Assembly: GCA_964492825.1 (NCBI GenBank) | Contig: CAZBLP010000015.1 | Coordinates: 1 to 36,200 of the forward strand | Length of the DNA: 36,200 nucleotides | Source: CAZBLP01 sp964492825 | GTDB lineage: Bacteria; DYJV01 | Reading direction: 5' to 3' | Shown here: piece after piece, positions 1 to 7,548 of the stretch | Layout of the letters: every line of letters starts with the position of its first letter | Position numbering within the stretch: the stretch's first letter is position 1 | The notes under the pieces: generated by a model | The model's input: only the letters and a program-made list of their open reading frames with translations | The model's database searches: none | Told to the model about the DNA's origin: nothing | Made by a program: the position numbers and the translations under genes

Positions 1-1891
1 AAACAATCTCTTTGCTCCTAAAATTATTTCTACCTCTAATAATATATTCTTGGTTGATACTTGCACCGTTATCATATTTTATCCAGGAAGTTATAGTGAA
101 GTCTTTTTTACCATTCAAAATATATTTATTAAGTTGTAGATAATCAGGCATGCGCCAGTTGTTGATTTTGAAATCTCCTGCTCTACACAATTTTCCATCT
201 TTCAGAGTATCGGCATTTTTGCTTGAGGCATTATAACCGTTTCCACTTGAATCTTTTACGTCTCCTTCTGTTCCATCCCAAGAACATTCATCCATACGAT
301 AATCTGCAACAGGTTTTGACGTTTGAGTCACAGCTACGCAGCTATTTGGACATGATGAAAGAGGCGAAGAATCTCTTACCCATTTCTCAATTCTGTCACT
401 ATCTAAATAATCTATATCTCCGTCTCTGTCTTTATCTTTGATGCCGTCCCAGTAATTTCCCTTCCAATTATGAGTGCTTTTGGAATCCCTTGCAAAAAAA
501 CTGGATGATGAATATATGCAGTTATTGGAAATATTAATATCATTTCTCCAGTTGTATATGTTAATACCATAACTTGTTTTATATTCCGAGTTATTGAAAA
601 TACAGGAGTTCTTTAAGTTGAGTCTGGTTACATTTGTATTTATTTTTATACTGTTTTTGCCTTTTGTATAAAATTTGGACGAGTCTATTATTAAATTACT
701 GCTACCGTTAACAATTAACGAATCTCCGTTGGTATTTATGATATTGTTTTTTATTGTGATATTTTTAAAACTACTCCATTGAAAATTTATTCCTGTTTTA
801 TCATTGTCCCCGTCACCTTGCAGAGTAATGTTATTAAATTCCACATTTTTCCCTTTTGCTATATATATACCTCCTGCTTTAACTGATAATGTAATATTGT
901 TGAATTGATAATTACCATAAACACCCCAATTGAACTTTATCCCCCAATAGGTTTTGTCTTCTCCGTTGATTTTTACTGTATCCATGGTAACATTTTTACC
1001 TTTGTTTATAAAAATACCGTAACCTTTCTTAAAGGTTATATCCAGTTTTTTAAATGATATATTACCAACTATGCCGTTATCCAGAAGAATTCCATATGCT
1101 GAGGTGTTTTTTATTGTTCCGCTGGTTAGGTTGATATTGTCCCCTTTTGAAATATGTAAACCTCTTCCTTTGTTAATATCTATTTTTAATTCATCAAAAT
1201 TGAAAGATGAACTATAAGAAAAACCCCAGCCTAAGAATATAGCATTAGTGTTATCATTGTATGTGTCAGCTTTTATAGTAATATTTCTAAAGTCAGCGTC
1301 ACCGCCTTTTTCAAGATGAATTGCAGAAGCACTATTTAGGGTAAAAGTTATGTTTTTAAAAGTGAACTCGAAATTTTTATCTACACTGTATCCTGAATAA
1401 ATTGCATTACCTGCAACAGCCTTTATAGTTAAATTTTCTAGCTGTATATTTTTCGATGTTTTTAATATATTTATAGTCTTGGTATTTGATGATTTGGAAT
1501 TTGAAAACAGAGAAATTTTTTCTAATTTAAAATTTCTTGTGGCGTGCCCCCATGAGCCGACTTGCAGAACTGTACCTCTATAATACCAGTTAACATCTGT
1601 AGGTTTGGAAACATCCAAAGCAGCTGTAATTGTAAGGTCATCTTTATCCACAGTAACAGATTCATAGTAGCTGCCTTTGCATATTTTGATAGTATCTCCC
1701 TTATTAGCGTTTTTAAGAGCTTCTTTAATGGTTTTGTAGTTGTTTTTCCCAAAAGGTCCGAAACAGAAAAAGCCTACACAGCTTCCTTGCTCACACATGC
1801 GTGGATAATTGTCGTCAACCACTAAGATTTTTGCTTCCAAAATATTACTAATAAAAAGCACAAAAGATAAAATTAAAAGAAATTTTTTCAT
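1..1891 (-). CDS. Secreted beta-helix / LamG-like surface protein, MshQ-like (partial, runs off left edge)
   Basis: Reading the minus strand from the ATG at 1891 gives 630 uninterrupted codons to the window edge, so the C-terminus is missing. Residues 1-20 look like a Sec signal peptide (hydrophobic core, cleavage probably after Ala20). Residues about 60-470 are repetitive and rich in Asn, Ile, Thr and Gly, with recurring short strands such as KNITF, RNITIK and NNITL, as expected of a right-handed parallel beta-helix (pectin-lyase-like fold). A calcium-loop-like motif (DKDRDGDIDYLD, 487-498) follows. From about residue 528, YRMDECSWDG and KDSSGNGYNA match the LamG/concanavalin-like module that I recall from MSHA protein MshQ. 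The gene starts 5 bases after the stop of the mshG-like gene, so translation is probably coupled. It is likely an exported adhesin or pilus-associated protein; the exact role is unknown. Confidence 0.82.
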   Translation of the reverse strand, partial: MKKFLLILSFVLFISNILEAKILVVDDNYPRMCEQGSCVGFFCFGPFGKNNYKTIKEALKNANKGDTIKICKGSYYESVTVDKDDLTITAALDVSKPTDVNWYYRGTVLQVGSWGHATRNFKLEKISLFSNSKSSNTKTINILKTSKNIQLENLTIKAVAGNAIYSGYSVDKNFEFTFKNITFTLNSASAIHLEKGGDADFRNITIKADTYNDNTNAIFLGWGFSYSSSFNFDELKIDINKGRGLHISKGDNINLTSGTIKNTSAYGILLDNGIVGNISFKKLDITFKKGYGIFINKGKNVTMDTVKINGEDKTYWGIKFNWGVYGNYQFNNITLSVKAGGIYIAKGKNVEFNNITLQGDGDNDKTGINFQWSSFKNITIKNNIINTNGDSLIVNGSSNLIIDSSKFYTKGKNSIKINTNVTRLNLKNSCIFNNSEYKTSYGINIYNWRNDINISNNCIYSSSSFFARDSKSTHNWKGNYWDGIKDKDRDGDIDYLDSDRIEKWVRDSSPLSSCPNSCVAVTQTSKPVADYRMDECSWDGTEGDVKDSSGNGYNASSKNADTLKDGKLCRAGDFKINNWRMPDYLQLNKYILNGKKDFTITSWIKYDNGASINQEYIIRGRNNFRSKEIV

Positions 1892-1896
1892 GATTA

Positions 1897-3123
1897 TCAC
1901 CCATATACTTTGTCTATATTCCACATTGGCATAAATACACCAAGTGCCAGTAAAAGAACCATCATTGCCACAAAAAACAGGAGAATTGGCTCTATAGAGC
2001 TTGATAAGCTACCAATTAGATAATCAGATTCTTCGTCAAAATAATCAGCTATTTTAAACAACATCTCATCAAGCAAACCTGTTTCTTCTCCTACTGATAT
2101 TAAATCAGAAACAATCGGTGGGAAAATATCGGAGCTTCTTATGGCAACATTAATACTTGTGCCTGTGGAAACAGCATTTCTTATTTTTAAAATTTCATTT
2201 TTAAAAATATTGTTATCTGTAACTGCAGATACTATCTCGAAACCTGTAATTATTGATATTCCACTTTTATAAAGTAATCCAAGTATTCTTACTATTCTTG
2301 CAATGTAAACCTTGCTTAACAAATTGCCAACTATCGGAGTTTTTAACGCCATTTTATCTAATATTGTTTTTCCTTTTTCATTGTTTCGTATTTTTTTGTA
2401 TAACAATACACCAGCAACAGTCATAATCAATGCTAACCACCAGTAATTCTTGAAGAAATTATTGGTGGCAATAAGAATACGTGTTGGAAGAGGTAATTCA
2501 GTTTTGAATTTTGAAAATAAACTTGTAAATTTTGGAACAACAAACGTAACTAAAGAAATAAAAGCGACAATTATTGAAGTAATAACCATTTTAGGATATC
2601 TGGTGGCAGTTTTGATTTTTTTTTGGGTTTCCATTTGCGTTTCTAAAATAGCTGCAATTCTTTGTAATATGATGTCCAACACACCGCCTTCTTCACCTAC
2701 TTTAATCATACCTACGTAAAGGGAAGGAAAAATTTTTGAATGTTTGCTAAAAGCCAGATGCAGAGAACTGCCTGCTTGCACATCCTTAATTATTACCTCT
2801 AAAATTTTTCTAAATCTTTGGTTTAAAGTTTGGTCCTTTAATCGTTCAAGACTTGTCAATACAGGGATACCTGCAGAATATAAAGTTGCAAATTGTCTGG
2901 TAAATACTATTAAATCTGTAAGAGTAACAGGAGTGAATTTTTCTTTTAATTTATCAAGTTTTTCATTTAGAGTGTCAAAAATATTGGCAGCTCTAATGGA
3001 TAATACATTTAATCCTTGTTCTAACAATATCATTTCTGCTTCAAATTCATCTGAAGAATTAATAATTCCGAAAGTTTTTTTACCGTATCTGTCAATAGCT
3101 TTGTAGAAGAATTTGTCTTGCAT
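1897..3123 (-). CDS. mshG: MSHA/type II secretion-like inner-membrane platform protein (MshG/GspF/PilC family)
   Basis: The 408-residue protein has the duplicated T2SSF architecture, with domains at about 72-195 and 275-398. Each copy carries the family motif: VGEEGG at 142-147 and VGEETG at 344-349. Membrane segments are visible at about 178-197, 228-243 and 378-400. Family knowledge: this polytopic protein couples the cytoplasmic ATPase to pilus or pseudopilus assembly. It follows the ATPase gene by only 8 bases and precedes the beta-helix gene by 5, so the three form an operon. The gene name rests on context (MshE-like ATPase, divergent MSHA-like pilin); GspF or PilC of another type IV pilus system is the alternative. 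Confidence 0.85.
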   Translation of the reverse strand: MQDKFFYKAIDRYGKKTFGIINSSDEFEAEMILLEQGLNVLSIRAANIFDTLNEKLDKLKEKFTPVTLTDLIVFTRQFATLYSAGIPVLTSLERLKDQTLNQRFRKILEVIIKDVQAGSSLHLAFSKHSKIFPSLYVGMIKVGEEGGVLDIILQRIAAILETQMETQKKIKTATRYPKMVITSIIVAFISLVTFVVPKFTSLFSKFKTELPLPTRILIATNNFFKNYWWLALIMTVAGVLLYKKIRNNEKGKTILDKMALKTPIVGNLLSKVYIARIVRILGLLYKSGISIITGFEIVSAVTDNNIFKNEILKIRNAVSTGTSINVAIRSSDIFPPIVSDLISVGEETGLLDEMLFKIADYFDEESDYLIGSLSSSIEPILLFFVAMMVLLLALGVFMPMWNIDKVYG

Positions 3124-3131
3124 TTTAAATT

Positions 3132-4820
3132 TTACTCCTGCTCAATAATTGTAACTCTCATGACCTCTTCAACAGTTGTAATACCTTTCTTAACAAGTTC
3201 CATACCGGAATTATACATTGGTTTGAATCCTTGAGATATTGCAATTTTTTTTATTGTAGCTGCTGTTTCATTTCTACTTATAACATCTTTTAATTCTCTA
3301 GTGATTTTTAATATTTCATAAAGAGCCACTCTGCCTCTATAACCTGTGCCGTCGCATACTTCACATCCTTTGCCCCAATATAGTTCAATGCTGTCTTCTT
3401 CGGTTTCCAATTCAATTTCTTTGAGAAAATCCTTATCAAAAATAAAACTTTCTTTACAATTATCACATATTCTTCTCACCAATCTTTGAGACACTACTCC
3501 AACAACTGATGCTGAGACCAAAAATGGTTCTATCCCCATATCAACAAGTCTCGTAACACTGCTGACAGCATCGTTGGTGTGAATTGTGGACAACACTAAG
3601 TGGCCTGTTAATGATGCTTGTATTGCTATTTCCGCAGTTTCTTTGTCTCTAATTTCTCCAATCATTACAATGTCAGGGTCTTGACGGAGGATGGATCTAA
3701 GTGCGCCTGCAAATGTCAACCCTATCTTTTCTTCTATCTGAACCTGATTAATAAGCTTGAACTTGTATTCAACGGGATCTTCAACTGTAATAATATTTTT
3801 CTCAATTGAATTTAAATAATTCAGAGTTGCATAAAGAGTGGTGGTTTTACCGCTTCCTGTAGGACCTGAAATCAAAATAATGCCTGTAGGCTTGTCAATA
3901 ATAGATTTGTATGTTTCAAAATTGTAATCATCAATGCCTAATTTATTTAAATCCAAAAGATCTTGACTTTTATCAAGAACTCTCAGTACAACTTTTTCCC
4001 CGAAAATTGTAGGCAATGTTGAAACTCTGAAATCAACTTCTCTTCCTTTTAGGCTTACTTTAAATCTTCCATCTTGAGGAAGTCTCTTTTCAGCTATGTT
4101 GAGGTTAGAGATAATTTTTATCCTTGAGAGAATAGGAGCATAGAGAAGTTTGTTAAGAGTGAGAATTTCATGTAAAATACCGTCTATTCTAAATCGTATT
4201 CTTAGAATATCCTCTTCTGCTTCTATATGAACGTCACTTGCGTTTTCTGTAATAGCTTTTTTAATAATATTATCAACAAGTTTTATTGCAGGTGTTTCTT
4301 CAGCCAATTTTTCCAGGAATTTTTCATCAGCGCCTGCTTCCAAAATTTTATCTTCAATGTTTTTAGCTATTTTGTATAGATTATCTTCTGCAGAGTATAT
4401 TTTTGAAAAAAGAGTTAAAAAGTCTTGTTTTAAAACAATATAGACAACAAGCTCTTTATTTGTTATTCTTTCAATTTCATCAAGGGCAATTATATTGGTA
4501 GGATCAGTAGTTGCCACGTGCAGAGTGTTTTCTTCAATTTTTATAGGTAAAATTTGCAACCTTAATGCTCTGCTTTCGCTGATTATTTTTTGTAAATCAG
4601 GTGTAACTTTTACATCTTTAGCTGTAATAGCTTGAATTTTTAACTGATCTGCAAGAACTTCAATGATTTTTTTCTCGTCAATATAGCCTAAATCAACAAG
4701 TATTTCTCCTAAACGTTTATTTTTTATTTTTTGCTCTTCAAGTGCGACTTTTAATTGAACCTCAGTAATAAGGCCTTTTTTAACTAATAAATCACCAAGT
4801 CTGAATTTTGTGGTAAGCAT
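3132..4820 (-). CDS. mshE: MSHA-type pilus assembly ATPase with MshEN domain (GspE/PilB family)
   Basis: The 562-residue protein is a secretion/pilus extension ATPase. Two tandem N-terminal repeats (RLGDLL...LI...QL..AL at 7-27 and RLGEIL...YI...VL at 36-56) fit the MshEN c-di-GMP-binding motif. The catalytic core has Walker A GPTGSGKT (319-326), an Asp box around 344-349, Walker B (DPDIVMIGEIRD, 381-392) and a His box region with TGHLVLSTIHTNDA (405-418). A zinc-type tetracysteine is formed by C452, C455, C486 and C489. Length is normal. The start ATG at 4820 is preceded by AAGGA at suitable spacing. It heads the minus-strand operon and diverges from the pilin gene. Pilus extension is probably c-di-GMP-responsive; this is inferred from the motif, and the second repeat is less perfect than the first. 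Confidence 0.9.
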   Translation of the reverse strand: MLTTKFRLGDLLVKKGLITEVQLKVALEEQKIKNKRLGEILVDLGYIDEKKIIEVLADQLKIQAITAKDVKVTPDLQKIISESRALRLQILPIKIEENTLHVATTDPTNIIALDEIERITNKELVVYIVLKQDFLTLFSKIYSAEDNLYKIAKNIEDKILEAGADEKFLEKLAEETPAIKLVDNIIKKAITENASDVHIEAEEDILRIRFRIDGILHEILTLNKLLYAPILSRIKIISNLNIAEKRLPQDGRFKVSLKGREVDFRVSTLPTIFGEKVVLRVLDKSQDLLDLNKLGIDDYNFETYKSIIDKPTGIILISGPTGSGKTTTLYATLNYLNSIEKNIITVEDPVEYKFKLINQVQIEEKIGLTFAGALRSILRQDPDIVMIGEIRDKETAEIAIQASLTGHLVLSTIHTNDAVSSVTRLVDMGIEPFLVSASVVGVVSQRLVRRICDNCKESFIFDKDFLKEIELETEEDSIELYWGKGCEVCDGTGYRGRVALYEILKITRELKDVISRNETAATIKKIAISQGFKPMYNSGMELVKKGITTVEEVMRVTIIEQE

Positions 4821-4918
4821 AATTAAATCCTTGATTTTCTGTTAAGCTTGTATTAGATGATTGTTTTATAACACATTTTTATTAAGTAGGAAAGAAAAAA
4901 ATAAGAAAGGATAACCTG

Positions 4919-5371
4919 ATGATTTCAAAAACAAAAAAAGCTTTTACTCTTGTTGAATTAATTATTGTATTAGCTATTCTTGGTATTTTGGCTTCCATAG
5001 CAATACCGAAGTTTGGTAATATGTCAGGTAAAGCAAAAAAGGCAGCTGTAGAGGCTTTAGCAGGAGCTGTAAGCTCCGCAGCAACCATATCGCATGGTAA
5101 ATGGCTGATTTCTCCTGCTTCTACAATTACTATAGAAGGAAAAACAATAAAGATTTATAATGGTACCAATTCTCCGGGATATCCCAGTGAGACATCAGGT
5201 GGCATTAATAATGCCGTTAATTATAATCCTGATAAATTCACCTTTTCTGCAGGCACGGATAACAATGATTCTTCCAATGCGAGATTTACCATGCAGACAA
5301 ATTGTTATGTAGAGTATTCGGTAAATAGTACTACTTACAATGTTTCAACTGTAGTTTCAGGGTGTAAATAA
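4919..5371 (+). CDS. mshA: Type IV pilin / MSHA-like major pilin
   Basis: This 150-residue prepilin has a short basic leader (residues 1-8) followed by FTLVELIIVLAILGILASIA, the class III methylation/cleavage site and hydrophobic helix of type IV pilins; Glu13 is the +5 glutamate. Cleavage would fall between Ala8 and Phe9, so position -1 is Ala rather than the usual Gly. The C-terminus has two cysteines (C129 and C149) that could form the conserved disulfide loop. AAAGGA lies upstream of the ATG. It diverges from the mshE-like gene across 98 bases, as expected for the structural subunit of that machine. It could be a pseudopilin, but the single gene and MSHA-like partners favour a pilin. Confidence 0.85.
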   Translation: MISKTKKAFTLVELIIVLAILGILASIAIPKFGNMSGKAKKAAVEALAGAVSSAATISHGKWLISPASTITIEGKTIKIYNGTNSPGYPSETSGGINNAVNYNPDKFTFSAGTDNNDSSNARFTMQTNCYVEYSVNSTTYNVSTVVSGCK

Positions 5372-5499
5372 GTTTTTTGGAGTTTTTCATTTTTTTCTAT
5401 CTGCTATATTAACTTATAGTCAATCCTGATAGATTACAATAAAATTATCTTAAATTCAATATAATCAAAATATTGAATCCATTGAGTCTCTAAAAAAAT

Positions 5500-5739
5500 T
5501 CTTGTAAATTGTTCTTTGTGCCAGAACAAGTGCAATGTGGATAGAATAGAGTTTTAAAATTTTTATCAAAAGAAATTTTTAAAAATACAAGTATAAATAT
5601 TATGGAGCAGTATTATCCCTGTTTTAGAGCACATAATTATCCTGAACTGAATCGTTGAGTTTCTAAAAGTGAATATATAAGCGTAATTAAACTTGCAAAA
5701 GAATTTGGATTAAATCCTATATAGACTACAGGTGAATAA
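5500..5739 (+). pseudogene. Remnant of a PflX-like (COG1313) radical SAM protein, C-terminal part
   Basis: Translating one plus-strand frame gives a sequence with stops at 5542 (TAG), 5656 (TGA), 5722 (TAG) and 5737 (TAA). Between the stops it reads INIMEQYYPCFRAHNYPELNR, then VSKSEYISVIKLAKEFGL. This matches the C-terminal signature I know from uncharacterised PflA-related Fe-S proteins (PflX, roughly YVNIM-QYRPCYKA-YPEINRR-..EYE.A...A...GL). The stop at 5656 sits exactly where the family has the second Arg of an RR pair, consistent with a CGA-to-TGA change. The N-terminal radical SAM part and its cysteines are absent. It is a decayed gene with no likely function. Confidence 0.7.
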
Positions 5740-5748
5740 TTTGTTTTA

Positions 5749-5803
5749 AATAGAGTTTAGATAATGTTTTTGACATTTATTACACAAAAACCAATGCAAT
5801 TAT
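5749..5803 (+). repeat. 55-bp direct repeat, left copy, abutting the N gap
   Basis: These 55 bases are identical to 5904-5958. The copy ends exactly where the N run begins, and its partner begins exactly where the N run ends. That geometry fits an assembler k-mer overlap (k=55 is a common setting) better than a biological repeat. Confidence 0.9.
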
Positions 5804-5903
5804 NNNNNNNNNNNNNNNNNNNNNNNNNNNNNNNNNNNNNNNNNNNNNNNNNNNNNNNNNNNNNNNNNNNNNNNNNNNNNNNNNNNNNNNNNNNNNNNNN
5901 NNN
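5804..5903. other. Assembly gap, 100 N
   Basis: Exactly 100 undetermined bases, a conventional scaffold-gap size, so true length is unknown. With identical 55-bp ends, the real sequence may simply join across one copy, or a collapsed repeat may be missing here. Confidence 0.98.
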
Positions 5904-5958
5904 AATAGAGTTTAGATAATGTTTTTGACATTTATTACACAAAAACCAATGCAATTAT
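5904..5958 (+). repeat. 55-bp direct repeat, right copy, abutting the N gap
   Basis: Perfect copy of 5749-5803 at the start of the right-hand contig. See the left copy for the interpretation as an assembly overlap. Confidence 0.9.
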
Positions 5959-5972
5959 CTGTTACATGATTT

Positions 5973-6275
5973 TTAATATTCAGATTTATCAATGCCTTTT
6001 GGCAAATATCTTTGGTGAGAATTTTTTTCTTTTTTATCAGGCTCTTTAGGAGCAACATTTTTATTTTTTTTCAAATAATCACTAATGTCACCAATTTCTT
6101 TTTCTATTTTAGATATTTTTACATTTAATTTTTCTAACTTATTGATTAAGAAATCAAGTCTGTTTTTAATGCCAAATATTGAAAATGGCAGCATCATCCA
6201 TAAAATAGTGAGTACAATACCAAAAAGAATAAAGAATATAGGTATAAAACCTATACCAGTAATAAAAGGTTCCAT
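5973..6275 (-). CDS. Small membrane protein with C-terminal coiled coil, unknown function
   Basis: This 100-residue protein has one strongly hydrophobic segment at about residues 8-30 followed by PFSIFGIKNRLDFLINKLEK, a pattern seen in many short uncharacterised bacterial membrane proteins. A heptad-like, charged helix runs from about 38 to 70, and the tail is Lys-rich and probably disordered (KKNKNVAPKEPDKKEK). The ATG at 6275 has a strong ribosome binding site (CAGGAG five bases upstream), which supports a real gene. Its 3' end lies 14 bases beyond the duplicated contig-end sequence, so the downstream context is uncertain. No function is assigned. Confidence 0.7.
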   Translation of the reverse strand: MEPFITGIGFIPIFFILFGIVLTILWMMLPFSIFGIKNRLDFLINKLEKLNVKISKIEKEIGDISDYLKKNKNVAPKEPDKKEKNSHQRYLPKGIDKSEY

Positions 6276-6651
6276 ATTTTCTCCTGTTAGTCAAAATTTT
6301 TTTTATTGTATTAAAAACACCTCTCCAAATGACAATATCATTATTAAATTCAAAAGGCAAAAGGCAAATTTATTTTTTTAATAAATCAATAATCCTAATT
6401 CCAACAGCTTTAGAAATGAATGGAATTTGAATTTCAAAGATTGCTTGCAGACCGAGAATTTTTGTGGCATAATCTGAATGGGAATGCTAAACCAAACATG
6501 TCTAATACAAGTTTATAAAATTTTGTTGTCAGAAAGTTTTGCTAAGTTTATAATAGCAACCATAGAGAGAGTAATAATACTATCAAGATTAAATAAAAGA
6601 TTGGATTGATAATTTAAAAAATTTTATGAATTTGAATTTTGGAGGCAAAAA
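6276..6651. other. Intergenic stretch, 376 bases, possible decayed sequence
   Basis: No intact gene or RNA gene is seen. On the minus strand, about 6377-6485, an open stretch reads ATKILGLQAIFEIQIPF and ends in LLKK plus a stop, but it has a stop close upstream and no ribosome binding site, so it may be the tail of a decayed gene that I do not recognise. The last bases hold the ribosome binding site (GGAGGC) of the next gene. Confidence 0.4.
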
Positions 6652-7383
6652 ATGGCAGATAAGTTTAAGCAAAAATTGAAAGAAAAAGCCTTTTATCTTG
6701 GAGCAGATTTATTTGGTGTGGCAGATTTGAAAAAATTTGATTCAAAAAATTCACCACTTTTACCTGAAAATATTTTAACTAACTTCAAATATGGAATATC
6801 AATTGCAATTGCGCTTCCAAAAGCAGTTTTTATGAAAATAGAAAAGGCTCCAACTCCTGAATATGCAAAAGTTTACAACACTGTTAATAATAAACTTGAT
6901 GAAATTTCGCTATTTCTGTCAAAATTTATTGAAAAGCTTGGATTTAAAGCTCTTCCAATCCCTGCATCTCAGATTTTAGATAAAATTAATTTCAGAGGAG
7001 CAATTACTCACAAAGCAATAGCAAGGCTATCAGGGATTGGCTGGCAGGGTAAAAGTCTGCTAATAATATCTCCTGAATATGGACCAAGAATAAGAATTGC
7101 AACAATTCTAACAAATATGGAATTGGAACCAGACAAACCACTTGAAAATAGATGTGGAAACTGCAACATTTGTAAGGAAATATGTCCTTCACAGGCTATT
7201 AAAGGTAATATGCCAGAGAAAGAATATTATAAAAACAGAGAAGAAGCATTATTTTTCAATAGATGTAAAGAAAAATTAATGAATGAATTTGCTAAAATAG
7301 AGAATGTAGGTTATCCAATCTGTGGATTTTGTATTAAAGTATGCCCATATTCTAAAATTGAAGAAAACAGCACTTTGCAGTAA
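6652..7383 (+). CDS. QueG-like iron-sulfur protein (epoxyqueuosine reductase-related)
   Basis: The 243-residue protein has a ferredoxin-type cluster motif C168-x2-C171-x2-C174-x3-C178 and a second cysteine set C205, C224, C227, C231. Upstream, GIGWQGKSLLIISPEYG (128-144) matches the conserved GWxGKxxLLI-PEYG segment of QueG/DUF1730 proteins. QueG reduces epoxyqueuosine to queuosine in tRNA using cobalamin and two 4Fe-4S clusters. This protein is clearly shorter than typical QueG (above 300 residues) and lacks the C-terminal extension, so it may be a paralogue with another substrate. GGAGGC lies seven bases before the ATG. A corrinoid adenosyltransferase gene sits about 1 kb downstream, on the other strand. 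Confidence 0.75.
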   Translation: MADKFKQKLKEKAFYLGADLFGVADLKKFDSKNSPLLPENILTNFKYGISIAIALPKAVFMKIEKAPTPEYAKVYNTVNNKLDEISLFLSKFIEKLGFKALPIPASQILDKINFRGAITHKAIARLSGIGWQGKSLLIISPEYGPRIRIATILTNMELEPDKPLENRCGNCNICKEICPSQAIKGNMPEKEYYKNREEALFFNRCKEKLMNEFAKIENVGYPICGFCIKVCPYSKIEENSTLQ

Positions 7384-7548
7384 GCAAAAAATGAAAATAG
7401 TAATCTTTGATGCTCTCTTTTGGTGATGTTAACAGGAAAGGTTTTGCAGAATTTGGAATTTAAAACAGCAATTGAAACTGGATGATATTTTTATTCTTCT
7501 GTATACTTCAATAAAATACCTTGAAATCAGTGTTGAGTCAATATAAAA

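Larger units (their letters stand above)
5372..5972. other. Gene-poor decayed stretch with assembly gap
   Basis: No intact gene is visible here. The stretch holds a broken pflX-like remnant (described separately), then a run of N flanked by duplicated sequence. Bases 5372-5499 show nothing recognisable; they are AT-rich with stops in all frames. I see no terminator-like hairpin directly after the pilin gene. An apparent short open frame that reads through the N run on the minus strand is an artefact of the gap. Confidence 0.7.

Noticed and set aside
223..441. Plus-strand frame of 72 codons near the left edge
   Set aside because: It lies antisense within the beta-helix protein gene, whose 630-codon frame has a signal peptide and recognisable domains.
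5757..5954. Small minus-strand reading frame across the N run
   Set aside because: It reads through undetermined bases and its two ends are the same duplicated 55 bp, so it is an assembly artefact. A Cys-x2-Cys in it looked like a transposase zinc ribbon but is too short to support.
7384..7548. Possible small gene starting ATGAAAATAGTAATCTTTG at 7391
   Set aside because: It stops after 11 codons, and no other frame in the 165-base gap gives a recognisable product. It may be decayed sequence, but I cannot support a gene.
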